Source: an uncultured bacterium (GTDB lineage Bacteria; Cloacimonadota; Cloacimonadia; Cloacimonadales; Cloacimonadaceae). Taken from it: 64,000 nucleotides of DNA. The stretch is taken from positions 1 to 64,000 of the forward strand of contig CALLHY010000073.1 in the NCBI GenBank assembly GCA_938009275.1. Direction: 5' to 3'. The notes under the pieces are model-generated. The model was not told the origin of the DNA and did no database searches. It saw only the letters and a list, made by a program, of their open reading frames with translations. The position numbers and the translations under genes were made by a program. Positions within the stretch are counted from its first letter, which is position 1. Each line of letters starts with the position of its first letter. This document shows, piece by piece, positions 35,305 through 44,002 of this stretch.

Positions 35305-36147
35305 ATGAAAAAGATATTACTTATAAGTCTAATCCTTATCCAATCCGCATTGCTGCTGGCCGTATTTGATGATTATCAACCTTCCGCCCGTGCACGCGGT
35401 ATGGGAAACGCCTTCACCGCCGTGGCAGACGATGCCAACGCTTTGTTTTACAACCCCGCTGGCTTAACCTCCACTACCTATGGAATCAAGCTTGGCTTCT
35501 CCAATCTATATAATCAGGAGTTTTCGGAGTTCAAAACAGCCGCCATCGGAGCAAAGCTCCCCGGAAAGCTTGGAACTTTGGCCCTTGGTGCAAGAATGCT
35601 TGATGTGGACTTTGAAGACTATACTCTTATGAGCGAACAGATTTGGAGCATAGGTCATGGCTTCACTCTTTTGAAAGACATCCATTCAGAAATCAGCTTT
35701 GGCTATAGCGGCAATTTCTACAATCTTACCATGGATGGTGAAAACGACGAATCTGCCATTGGCGTCGATCTGGGTGCTATGGCATTGCTGCATGGAAGAA
35801 CCAAGTTTGCCTTTGCTGCTACTAATATAAACAAAGCCAAAATGGGCAAGGAGAACCAGATTGACCTGCCAAACAGGCTTTCATTAGGTGTGTCTTACAC
35901 ACCTTATGACAGAGTTACCACCAGTGTTGAAGTACGCAAAGACTTTGCCAAAGAAACCGAGTTTATGGGTGGAGTTGAAGCACGTGTATTTGAGCCTCTG
36001 GCATTACGATTTGGTGTGCATCAAAATCCAGCCACATACAATGCTGGTGCCAGCTTCTATGTAGAAAACGTAGAGATTGATTACTCATACTCGCATCATG
36101 CGGTATTGAATGGCACACACTATTTCAGTGTTGGCTATAAATTTTAA
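35305..36147 (+). CDS. PorV/PorQ-like outer-membrane beta-barrel protein
   Basis: A 280-residue protein with signal peptide and the motif ARARGMGNAFTAVADDANALFYNPAGLT (residues about 29-56), the hallmark of UPF0164/PorV-like FadL-related barrels. Alternating strands run to a C-terminal aromatic (VGYKF). PorV is the shuttle that passes type IX substrates to the surface attachment complex in Bacteroidota. It is 8 bases after a gene for a protein with a sorting-type tail, suggesting matched function, though other type IX components are not in the window. Confidence 0.82.
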   Translation: MKKILLISLILIQSALLLAVFDDYQPSARARGMGNAFTAVADDANALFYNPAGLTSTTYGIKLGFSNLYNQEFSEFKTAAIGAKLPGKLGTLALGARMLDVDFEDYTLMSEQIWSIGHGFTLLKDIHSEISFGYSGNFYNLTMDGENDESAIGVDLGAMALLHGRTKFAFAATNINKAKMGKENQIDLPNRLSLGVSYTPYDRVTTSVEVRKDFAKETEFMGGVEARVFEPLALRFGVHQNPATYNAGASFYVENVEIDYSYSHHAVLNGTHYFSVGYKF

Positions 36148-36170
36148 GTAGAGAAGGAGATATTGGACTA

Positions 36171-36449
36171 ATGGCAAGAGCTTTGAACAAGTTTATCCCA
36201 GCCTTTATACCCATCGTTTTCGAGCTTATGCGTCATTTCAGACGGGATAGCAATCACAACAGCAACATCAAGAAAACCGACAAAACCCAAGAGAAACTTG
36301 GAACTCTGGAACACTTGATGGTTCGCTTGGAAAAGAAAGTGCAGCTAAACAGAGAAGTGTATCTCAAGAGCTTTAATCAGATCAGGTTTTGGTTGGCGGT
36401 AAACTCCGTAATCTTAATTGCCATAGCCGTTAAGCTATTCTTCTATTAA
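36171..36449 (+). CDS. small single-helix membrane protein, unknown
   Basis: A 92-residue protein with a hydrophobic start (FIPAFIPIVFELM), a charged middle with predicted helix (GTLEHLMVRLEKKVQL) and a C-terminal membrane helix (FWLAVNSVILIAIAVKLFFY). Family not recognised. AGAAGGAGA lies 15 bases before ATG. It is the last gene before a strong terminator, so it belongs to the run beginning near 29600. Confidence 0.6.
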   Translation: MARALNKFIPAFIPIVFELMRHFRRDSNHNSNIKKTDKTQEKLGTLEHLMVRLEKKVQLNREVYLKSFNQIRFWLAVNSVILIAIAVKLFFY

Positions 36450-36467
36450 TCCAAAAAGTACTATTGT

Positions 36468-36503
36468 AAAGAGGTGAGGCACATTGCCCTCACCTCTTTT
36501 TTT
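36468..36503 (+). terminator. Rho-independent terminator
   Basis: Twelve-base stem AAAGAGGTGAGG / CCTCACCTCTTT (36468-36479, 36488-36499), 8-base loop, T tract. Ends the long plus-strand run. Confidence 0.92.
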
Positions 36504-36599
36504 CCCTTTGATAAAGCTGGCTGATTATGGTAGTTGCCAATCACCTCACCTTGCTTATGTTATAATGAGATACATACGTAATTAATAGGAGATACTAAC

Positions 36600-37100
36600 A
36601 TGGCAAAACTGAAACTTCATGGCAATCCGATAGACACAAACAACAACCTGCCGGAAATAGGCAGTAAAGCAATAGACTTTTGCCTGACCGATAACAAACT
36701 GCAAGACCATTACCTAAGCAACTTCATAGGCAAGAAAGTGCTGCTAAACATCTATCCATCAATAGACACGGGAGTCTGTGCGATGAGTGTACGTAAGTTC
36801 AACGAAGAAGCCTCCAGGCTTCCCAATGTGGCGGTATTGGGCATTTCTCGTGATCTTCCATTTGCACTGGGTCGTTTCTGTGGTGCAGAGGGAATAGAGA
36901 AGCTTATTACTTTATCAGAACTTAGAAACCGTGATTTCGGCAAGGATTACGGGCTGGAGATAGTAAATGGCCCTATGGCGGGATTGCTTGCCCGTGCAGT
37001 TATCATCATTGATGAGACTGGCAAAATAGCCTATACCGAGCTAGTGGAAGATATCGTGATGGAGCCCAATTATCAAGCGGCGTTACTAAAGCTGCAATAG
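36600..37100 (+). CDS. tpx: thiol peroxidase Tpx
   Basis: A 166-residue atypical 2-Cys peroxiredoxin reducing hydrogen and alkyl peroxides, recycled by thioredoxin. The peroxidatic Cys is in PSIDTGVCAMSVRKFN (about residue 60), the resolving Cys in LGRFCGAEGIEK (about 94). Arg in the family position follows near RAVIIIDETG. Defence against oxygen leakage in an anaerobe. A TATAAT (36561-36566) lies 34 bases before the start, with a weak TTGCCA 22 bases upstream. Its terminator also serves typA. Confidence 0.94.
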   Translation: MAKLKLHGNPIDTNNNLPEIGSKAIDFCLTDNKLQDHYLSNFIGKKVLLNIYPSIDTGVCAMSVRKFNEEASRLPNVAVLGISRDLPFALGRFCGAEGIEKLITLSELRNRDFGKDYGLEIVNGPMAGLLARAVIIIDETGKIAYTELVEDIVMEPNYQAALLKLQ

Positions 37101-37119
37101 CCCATAAATCTTGAATTAG

Positions 37120-37150
37120 AAAAGGGTGTCTGCTTATAGACACCCTTTTT
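37120..37150. terminator. Bidirectional terminator between tpx and typA
   Basis: Stem AAAAGGGTGTCT / AGACACCCTTTT around GCTTAT; A tract on one side and T tract on the other, so it can end both converging transcripts. Confidence 0.9.
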
Positions 37151-37170
37151 AATAATACTTTATGCAAAGG

Positions 37171-38979
37171 CTATTCTGCAATCTCGCTGCGCTTCCTATC
37201 GGTGTGATGCAGTATCTTTTTGCGGATGCGTATGCTATCCGGTGTAATCTCCAATAGCTCATCATCGCCAATGTATTCTATTGCCTGCTCTAAGCTAAAC
37301 ACGCGCGGTGGAATAAGCTTTATTGCATCATCCTTGCCGGCAGCACGGTTATTGGTTAATTTCTTGGCGCGGCATACATTTATCACCAGGTCTTTATCTT
37401 TGCTATGCTGCCCTACCACCATTCCGGCATAAACTTCTGTGTTGGGATGAATAAAGAAGGTGCCGCGAGGTTGGAAATTGTTTAGCGAATATCCCAATGC
37501 TACGCCGGTTTCCATGGCAATCATCGAGCCGTGGGTGCTGCCTTGAATTTCCCCTTTATACTCCTCATAACCGTAAAAACACTGGCTTAAGATACCTGTT
37601 CCCCTTGTCTCGGTTAGAAACTCATTACGGCAGCCGATCAGCCCCCTGGCCGGTATCTTAAATTCCAGGCGGGAATAGCCGTCGGTGGGTGGGGTCATAC
37701 TGGTAATTTCGCCTTTTCTGCGTCCCATCATGTCTATTACTGTGCCTACAAATTCTTCGCTTACATCTATCACAGCTAATTCAATAGGCTCCATAACTAC
37801 CCCATCAATCTCTTTGAATAGCACTCTTGGTTTGGATACCTGAAATTCATAACCTTCACGCCGCATGCTTTCCATTAGTATTGAAAGCTGCAATTCCCCT
37901 CTGCCCTTAACCGTGAAGGTATCCGCAGAGTCTGTTCTTTCCACAATTAGTGATACATTGGTCTGTAGCTCTTTCTGTAAGCGTTCCCATATCTTGTTTG
38001 AGGTAAGCCACTTACCCGATCTTCCCATAAATGGGGAGTTGTTAATCAAAAACTCGATGGCGATAGTGGGATCATCGATGCTAAAAGCTGGCAGCGGTTC
38101 AGGATTATCTTTATTGGCAATGGTTTCACCAATGTCTATCTTCTCCAGCCCGGCGATGGACACAATATCACCTGCATAAGCGGTTTTAACTTCCTTTTTT
38201 TGCAAGCCTTCGTAGGTAAAAATGTTTGTAACTTTATATACTAGTTTATCGTCATTTCGTTTTATCAGTACCACTTCTTCACCAGACGATATCTTGCCAT
38301 TGTGTATCTTTCCGGTGCCCATTTTCCCCAGGTAGTTATCGTATTCTATGGCAGAGGTTAGCATCTGAAATGGCAGGTGTCTGTCACCTTCGGTATCGGG
38401 TACTTCGGCAATAATCATATCCAATAATGGAAATATGTTTTTGGGCTCATCATGCAGCTCATCAACGGCATAGCCATCCTTGCCTGAGGCATAGATAACC
38501 GGGAAATCAAGCTGTTCGTGGGTAGCATTAAGTTCCAGGAAAAGCTCGAAGATCATATCTAGTACATCATAGGCTCGGGCATGGGGTCTATCGATTTTGT
38601 TTATTACCACTATCGGTTTTAGCCCAAGTTCCAAGGCGTTTTTTAGCACATACTTAGTTTGCGGCATAGGCCCTTCAAAGGCATCCACTAATAGCAGAAC
38701 CGAATCCACCATCTTCATGATGCGTTGCACTTCGCCGCCAAAGTCTGAATGGCCGGGAGTATCCACCAAGTTTATCTTGGTCTTTTTGTAGGTTAGTGAA
38801 GCGTTTTTGGAAAAAATGGTGATGCCGCGTTCTTTCTCAATGTCATTCGAGTCCATTATTCGCTCCACCATTTTCTCGTTCTCACGAAACACACCAGCCT
38901 GACGCAACATTGCATCTACAAGAGTAGTTTTGCCGTGATCAACGTGGGCTATGATGGCTATGTTCTTTATTTTCTGCAT
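37171..38979 (-). CDS. typA: translational GTPase TypA/BipA
   Basis: A 602-residue ribosome-associated GTPase related to EF-G, needed for 50S assembly at low temperature and stress. G1 is AHVDHGKTT (about 10-18), G2 in RGITIFSKN, G3 DTPGHSDFG, G4 NKIDRP, G5 ASGKDG. Then domains II, III, V and the BipA-specific C-terminal segment (GSMIAMETGVALGYSLNN, GKDDAIKLIPPRVFSLEQAIEYI). Length normal. TTGACC (minus strand from 39038) lies 59 bases before the start. The 230 bases upstream hold no gene. Confidence 0.96.
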   Translation of the reverse strand: MQKIKNIAIIAHVDHGKTTLVDAMLRQAGVFRENEKMVERIMDSNDIEKERGITIFSKNASLTYKKTKINLVDTPGHSDFGGEVQRIMKMVDSVLLLVDAFEGPMPQTKYVLKNALELGLKPIVVINKIDRPHARAYDVLDMIFELFLELNATHEQLDFPVIYASGKDGYAVDELHDEPKNIFPLLDMIIAEVPDTEGDRHLPFQMLTSAIEYDNYLGKMGTGKIHNGKISSGEEVVLIKRNDDKLVYKVTNIFTYEGLQKKEVKTAYAGDIVSIAGLEKIDIGETIANKDNPEPLPAFSIDDPTIAIEFLINNSPFMGRSGKWLTSNKIWERLQKELQTNVSLIVERTDSADTFTVKGRGELQLSILMESMRREGYEFQVSKPRVLFKEIDGVVMEPIELAVIDVSEEFVGTVIDMMGRRKGEITSMTPPTDGYSRLEFKIPARGLIGCRNEFLTETRGTGILSQCFYGYEEYKGEIQGSTHGSMIAMETGVALGYSLNNFQPRGTFFIHPNTEVYAGMVVGQHSKDKDLVINVCRAKKLTNNRAAGKDDAIKLIPPRVFSLEQAIEYIGDDELLEITPDSIRIRKKILHHTDRKRSEIAE

Positions 38980-39211
38980 GCTTATCCTTTAAATTGCTTA
39001 GTTTGTTGCCACAAATATCAGAATGCTCTATCGGTCAATGCATGTTATTTGTAATCAGCCACCAGCACATGCCCGCATTAGTAGATTAGCAGATTGCAGA
39101 TGGTGTTTAAATCAATAAGGTCTATGTAAGGATGATGGCATAAGCACTCCGAACCGCTATCCGAGAAGCAACTGGTGGCAAATGCAAGATATAGAAGATA
39201 AAGAATGTGTA

Positions 39212-39757
39212 CTACTTGTGGTTATGATTTCGTAGTTTCTGATACTTTTTGTAATGCTGAATCTTGGAAACTAATAACGAGAGATGAACCAGATACACTA
39301 AAAAGATAATAAGCACACAAACCACAATAATGCCTACAGATAGCATAACGTCGAAGTCGTGGTAATGTGACAATATGCTTTTTCGCATAATAAACCCCAA
39401 AACTCCCCAAAACAAATAAAGCACCAAAATTGGGATGGATAGTATCCTAACTCCGCTGCCAGAGTGGTAAACATTAACCCTATGATAGTTATCCTGAGCC
39501 TTCTGCACATAACCAACGCTGCTTATGAATGCCCACGGCACCCATAGTGCGTTTATGCCGGGAATTAACGCAGCAGTAGTGCAAAAAAGCAACCTGGCTT
39601 TACTGGCTCCTGCATATTGTGATAAGCGTAGATATAGGTATAGCCACACAAAATAGGCAATTGCAACCCCGCCGATAATAGTCCATGCCGCTGTGGTGGC
39701 AGCAGGTGATAGACCTCGCATAAGTATCGGGCAACTGAACATTAAGTTCATCACCAT
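39212..39757 (-). CDS. membrane protein of unknown function
   Basis: A 181-residue protein with four hydrophobic helices (about WTIIGGVAIAYFVWLYLYL, LLFCTTAALIPGINALWVPW, ILSIPILVLYLFWGVLGFIM and VGIIVVCVLIIFLVYLV). Family not recognised; Pro-Gly in the second helix recalls DUF4234-type proteins such as the one at 25712. I start at ATG 39757, preceded by GAGGT, in place of GTG 39769. It is a single gene, between typA and a long palindromic repeat. Confidence 0.6.
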   Translation of the reverse strand: MVMNLMFSCPILMRGLSPAATTAAWTIIGGVAIAYFVWLYLYLRLSQYAGASKARLLFCTTAALIPGINALWVPWAFISSVGYVQKAQDNYHRVNVYHSGSGVRILSIPILVLYLFWGVLGFIMRKSILSHYHDFDVMLSVGIIVVCVLIIFLVYLVHLSLLVSKIQHYKKYQKLRNHNHK

Positions 39758-39919
39758 AAATAACCTCACAATAGTGAATGCTGTATTGTGGCACTTATTT
39801 ACAACGCAGCTTAACTGTCCACGATTATTTTTGGGTGGGGGCAGGCAAGCTGATGATGTTTTGCGACATGGATAGATTTTTAACTAATATATTTCTTGTA
39901 GCTACCTACGAAATATATG

Positions 39920-39994
39920 CTGCTTCCTTGCTGCTTCCTTGCTGCTATCCTGTATCGAATACAGGATAGCAGCAAGGAAGCAGCAAGGAAGCAG
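39920..39994. repeat. Long palindromic intergenic element, copy 3
   Basis: Perfect 36-bp inverted arms (39920-39955, 39959-39994) around a CGA loop; the arm is longer than in the other copies because CTTGCTGCTTC is present twice. The rest of 39758-40101 is non-coding apart from a TTGACA at 40039. Confidence 0.92.
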
Positions 39995-40101
39995 GAAAAA
40001 ACATCGACATGTAATGAGAGAGGCAGCGAACATCCAGCTTGACAGAAATAGAGGTTGATATAATAGATAAGCGGATCACAGCGATAGGAGCGAGGATAAG
40101 G

Positions 40102-41556
40102 ATGGATAAAGCAATGAAGTTGGTTTCCATAGCTGGGCAAAATAGAGGCAAAATGCTGGTGTATTGGATGCAGGCAGCACAACGTGTAATCCATAATTCT
40201 GCATTTGATTATGCCATAAGCCGTGCGAATGAAATGCGTTTACCTTTAGTTGTTACTTTCGTAATATACCCAGATTTTCCCGAGGCAAACTGGCGGCATT
40301 ATCACTTTATGTTGCAAGGCATTCACGAGCTATCTACCGAGCTAAAGTTACGAGGCATAGGATTTCGTGTTATCATTGGCAATCCGGTAGAAATTCTAAG
40401 CCATATCTGCCGGGAAGCAGTAGAACTAATTTGTGATCATGGGTATCTGGGCATCCAAAGACAATGGCGGAACAGCTTACAGCAGAAGCTGACAGACTTA
40501 GGAGTAACCTATACTGAAATAGAAACAGAAGCAATGGTTCCCATAGAACTGGTATCGAATAAGGAAGAATATGCCGCGGCTACCATCAGACCAAAGATTT
40601 TAAGGCTGCTTCCACAAATACGAATCGAGTCTGCTACACCCCAGTACAAGGGGGCTGAGCAAAAGCTTGAAGGGCTTCCGTTCATTATGCTTAGCCCCAA
40701 TGAATATAGCCTGAATGAGTTTATCAAATGGGTTGAGAAGCATTGTGTCATAGATAGTGCAGTAAGCCCAGTTACCAGTGCCATTGGAGGACACAAGGCT
40801 GCGGTGGCATTGCTGAAAGCCTTCATTAGCGACAAACTGCATCTGTACTATGGAAAGCGAAGCGATCCCGGGGTAAACATTCAGAGCGGATTGAGCCCAT
40901 ACTTACACTTTGGACAAATATCTCCAATGGAAATAGTTCAACAACTGATGGATGTAACTGGCTTCGATTTGCCCAGCATAAGCAGTATGATTAGAACCAA
41001 AGAGGGTTTGGATAATAATGATGCGGGATTGGCTTCCTATGTGGAAGAACTCATTATCAGACGAGAATTGAGCTTCAATTTCTGCCATTACAATGAGCAT
41101 TATGATAGTTTCGCGTGTTTGCCAGATTGGGTGAAAGCTACGTTAGCAAACCACATTTCAGACGCCAGGGAGCAGCATTATTCACTTGACAGATTGGAGC
41201 AATGCGCAACAAGCGATGTGTATTGGAATGCTGCTCAACAGGAGATGATGGAAACAGGTAAGATGCATAACTACATGAGAATGTATTGGGGCAAGCGGTT
41301 AATTGCCTGGTTTGCCTCACCAGAAGAGGCATACTCTGTTCTGTTGTATCTAAACAACAAGTATTCTCTTGATGGCCGTGATCCTAATTCTTTTGCAGGT
41401 GTTGCCTGGTGCTTTGGCAAACACGATCGCCCCTGGATGAATAGAGACATATATGGCATGGTGCGATACATGAATATGGCTGGATTGAATAGGAAGTATG
41501 ATATGGAAGCCTACTTGAGCAAAGTAGCAAATCCAAGAAGGAAAGATGCTAAGTAG
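40102..41556 (+). CDS. phr: class II CPD photolyase
   Basis: A 484-residue FAD-dependent deoxyribodipyrimidine photolyase that repairs cyclobutane pyrimidine dimers with blue light. Signs of class II are MLVYWMQAAQRV near the N-terminus, GLSPYLHFGQISP, EELIIRRELSFNFC, TGKMHNYMRMYWGKRLIAW and the FAD-binding LNNKYSLDGRDPNSFAGVAW. ATG 40102 is chosen with AGGAG 40086-40090; the frame is open to TTG 40039, which is itself the first base of a TTGACA hexamer exactly 63 bases upstream. It overlaps the sensor-kinase gene by 11 bases. A photolyase in a likely anaerobe is notable. Confidence 0.92.
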   Translation: MDKAMKLVSIAGQNRGKMLVYWMQAAQRVIHNSAFDYAISRANEMRLPLVVTFVIYPDFPEANWRHYHFMLQGIHELSTELKLRGIGFRVIIGNPVEILSHICREAVELICDHGYLGIQRQWRNSLQQKLTDLGVTYTEIETEAMVPIELVSNKEEYAAATIRPKILRLLPQIRIESATPQYKGAEQKLEGLPFIMLSPNEYSLNEFIKWVEKHCVIDSAVSPVTSAIGGHKAAVALLKAFISDKLHLYYGKRSDPGVNIQSGLSPYLHFGQISPMEIVQQLMDVTGFDLPSISSMIRTKEGLDNNDAGLASYVEELIIRRELSFNFCHYNEHYDSFACLPDWVKATLANHISDAREQHYSLDRLEQCATSDVYWNAAQQEMMETGKMHNYMRMYWGKRLIAWFASPEEAYSVLLYLNNKYSLDGRDPNSFAGVAWCFGKHDRPWMNRDIYGMVRYMNMAGLNRKYDMEAYLSKVANPRRKDAK

Positions 41557-44002
41557 AATTGTTTCACTGTTCGCAATTGCATGTTTTTGCCTTATGCTTT
41601 TTGGGCAAGGTACAGAGCCGCGCAAGGTGATTATTGGAGGTGATTTTAATTATCCTCCTTACGAATACATTAACGAGAATTCAGTTCCAGATGGCTATAA
41701 CGTTGAGCTTAGTAAGCTTGTCTTTCGTCAGTTAGGCTACGAGCCGGAATTTAAACTGGCGAAATGGGCATTGGTGAGGCATTGGCTGGATAGCGGAGAG
41801 ATTAATTTAATACAAGGCATGGCATTTTCCATTGAACGGGCGAAGATAATGTACTTCTCAGATTCTCACGCCCAGACTTGGCGTTCGATATTTGTGCGAA
41901 AGGGTTCTAAGATTAAGGATTCTAAAGACATTCTGAACACGACTATAGTGATTCAGCAGGAAGACATAGCCAAAGACTTCCTGAAGCGCATTAGTTTTAA
42001 TGGCATAATTGTAGAAGTCCCCACGCAGGAGGACGCATTAAAGCTGCTAAATGATGGAGAATTTGATGCTGCCATCGTAAATCACATGAACGGCATGTAT
42101 ATATCCAGTAAGCATCAGCTGAAGCATATTCACCCCCTACCCCAAAGAATACTGCAAAAGGAATATTGCTACGCTTCTCATGATCAGAGGTTGATTGATG
42201 AGATAAATAACGCGCTGCTAATCCTCAGTCAAAATGGTCAGTTGGCCATGTTGCATGAGAAGTGGTTTGGGCATTATGATCTGTATTCGGAAGAAGTGAG
42301 ACTGATGAACAAGGACTTTTTAATAGTTTTTCACACCTTGTTCTTTGCAGCTATTTTGGTGGTGTTCGTAGTTTATTTTATCCGCAGGAACATAAAGCAT
42401 AGAAAGGCACTGGCGGCAGAATGCGCCGCAAGATTGTCTATCGAACAAGAGCTGAATAGGGAGTACCGGATTTTCGAGAGAGGCCCAGTTGTGATATACA
42501 AAATGCAAGCTGACCCGCCCAAACCCCTTATGATGTCTGACAACGTGGATCAATGGGGCTTTTCTGTGGACGAGATACTAGCCAAGGGTGAGGATTATAT
42601 AAACATAGTATTCTCTGAGGATAGGGATGCTTTTCTAAGCATGGCAAGCGAGAGCGTTAACGATGAGTTTTATATCCGAAGATATCGTATGATAACCAAA
42701 GACGGGGAGATAAGATGGGTGTTAGACTATTCCACTCGCATCGATCATAACTCAGAGTCTGCACTTTATTATGGCTACATAATGGATATAACGGCGCAGA
42801 AGAATCTGGAAGCACAGCTTTTGGAATCTAAAGAAAAGGCTGAAGCCTCCAGTCAGGCTAAAAGCCATTTCCTGGCAACGATGAGCCACGAGATTCGCAC
42901 CCCCTTGAATGGAATTATGGGCTTCCTGCAAGTATTGAGACAGATGGATGCCAGCGCGGAACAACGTGAATACTACGACATCATGTATTCCTCCGGCAGA
43001 AATCTGATGAAGATTATTAACGATATTCTGGATTTTTCTAAGATAGAATCTGGCAAACTGGAATTGATCGTAAACGATTTTAATCCGCACATTCTGATAG
43101 CAGACCTGATACATACCTTTAGCCTACAAAACACGAAACCCCATCTTGAGATTCGGCATAATATTAATGAACGTATTCCCAATGTGTTGCACGGTGATCA
43201 ATTACGAATGAAACAGGTGTTTATAAACCTCCTTCAGAATGCATTGAAGTTTACTGAAAGCGGATTTGTGGAAATAAGCGCTGATATCTATACGCAAAGC
43301 TCTAGCGAGATACGTCTGTTATTTTGCGTAAGCGACAGCGGGATCGGAATCGACCCCAAAAAACAAGAAGATATTTTTGATAACTTTAGCCAGGCTGACA
43401 CCCATATTACCAGTAAGTATGGTGGAACAGGCCTGGGCTTATCTATAGTGAAGCGTTTAGTGGAACTTATGAATGGCTTTATCTGGGTGGAAAGTGAGCC
43501 GGGACAAGGCAGCAACTTCTTCTTTATTATTCCATTTGCCCATAAAGCGGAGATGATTGAAGAAGCTGGTAGCGAAGCTAGCCATCCAGAGATAATGCTT
43601 CAGCACCTTCCAGGCATGCAGGTTTTACTTGTGGAAGATGAGCCAGTTAACCAAGTAGTTACCAAGCGTCAGCTTGAGGGATGGGACATTCAGGTAACCG
43701 TGGCGGCAAATGGACAGGAGGCTTTAGACCTCTGTGGCAAGTATGGTTACGACGCTATTCTGATGGATATCCAGATGCCGGTTATGGACGGCTTAACTGC
43801 TACCCATATTCTAAGGAATAGGGAACAGGGAACTTCGAAGCACACTCCTGTAATTGCTTTCACTGCTGCGGCATTAGTTGGAGATAGGGAACGCTTTTTG
43901 GAGAACGGGATGGACGACTATATAGCCAAACCCATTGATATGAACCAATTATACAATATCCTAAGTAAATACGCCCCCAAGAGAGCAAATAATGATAGAT
44001 AA
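41546..44002 (+). CDS. hybrid sensor histidine kinase with periplasmic solute-binding domain
   Basis: An 818-residue membrane sensor. A signal peptide and family-3 amino-acid-binding (SBP_bac_3) domain (about 27-245; GGDFNYPPYEYINEN, YFSDSHAQTW) lie in the periplasm; one helix (FLIVFHTLFFAAILVVFVVYFI) follows. A PAS domain (about 305-425), HisKA with phosphoacceptor in HFLATMSHEIRTPLNGIMG, HATPase (NLLQNALKF, DSGIGIDP, GGTGLGLSIV) and a receiver (LVEDEPVNQ, phospho-Asp in ILMDIQMPVMDG) complete it. It probably senses an amino acid or similar solute. There is no output regulator or HPt domain, so a partner elsewhere is needed. It overlaps genes on both sides by 11 bases. Confidence 0.9.
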   Translation: MLSRIVSLFAIACFCLMLFGQGTEPRKVIIGGDFNYPPYEYINENSVPDGYNVELSKLVFRQLGYEPEFKLAKWALVRHWLDSGEINLIQGMAFSIERAKIMYFSDSHAQTWRSIFVRKGSKIKDSKDILNTTIVIQQEDIAKDFLKRISFNGIIVEVPTQEDALKLLNDGEFDAAIVNHMNGMYISSKHQLKHIHPLPQRILQKEYCYASHDQRLIDEINNALLILSQNGQLAMLHEKWFGHYDLYSEEVRLMNKDFLIVFHTLFFAAILVVFVVYFIRRNIKHRKALAAECAARLSIEQELNREYRIFERGPVVIYKMQADPPKPLMMSDNVDQWGFSVDEILAKGEDYINIVFSEDRDAFLSMASESVNDEFYIRRYRMITKDGEIRWVLDYSTRIDHNSESALYYGYIMDITAQKNLEAQLLESKEKAEASSQAKSHFLATMSHEIRTPLNGIMGFLQVLRQMDASAEQREYYDIMYSSGRNLMKIINDILDFSKIESGKLELIVNDFNPHILIADLIHTFSLQNTKPHLEIRHNINERIPNVLHGDQLRMKQVFINLLQNALKFTESGFVEISADIYTQSSSEIRLLFCVSDSGIGIDPKKQEDIFDNFSQADTHITSKYGGTGLGLSIVKRLVELMNGFIWVESEPGQGSNFFFIIPFAHKAEMIEEAGSEASHPEIMLQHLPGMQVLLVEDEPVNQVVTKRQLEGWDIQVTVAANGQEALDLCGKYGYDAILMDIQMPVMDGLTATHILRNREQGTSKHTPVIAFTAAALVGDRERFLENGMDDYIAKPIDMNQLYNILSKYAPKRANNDR

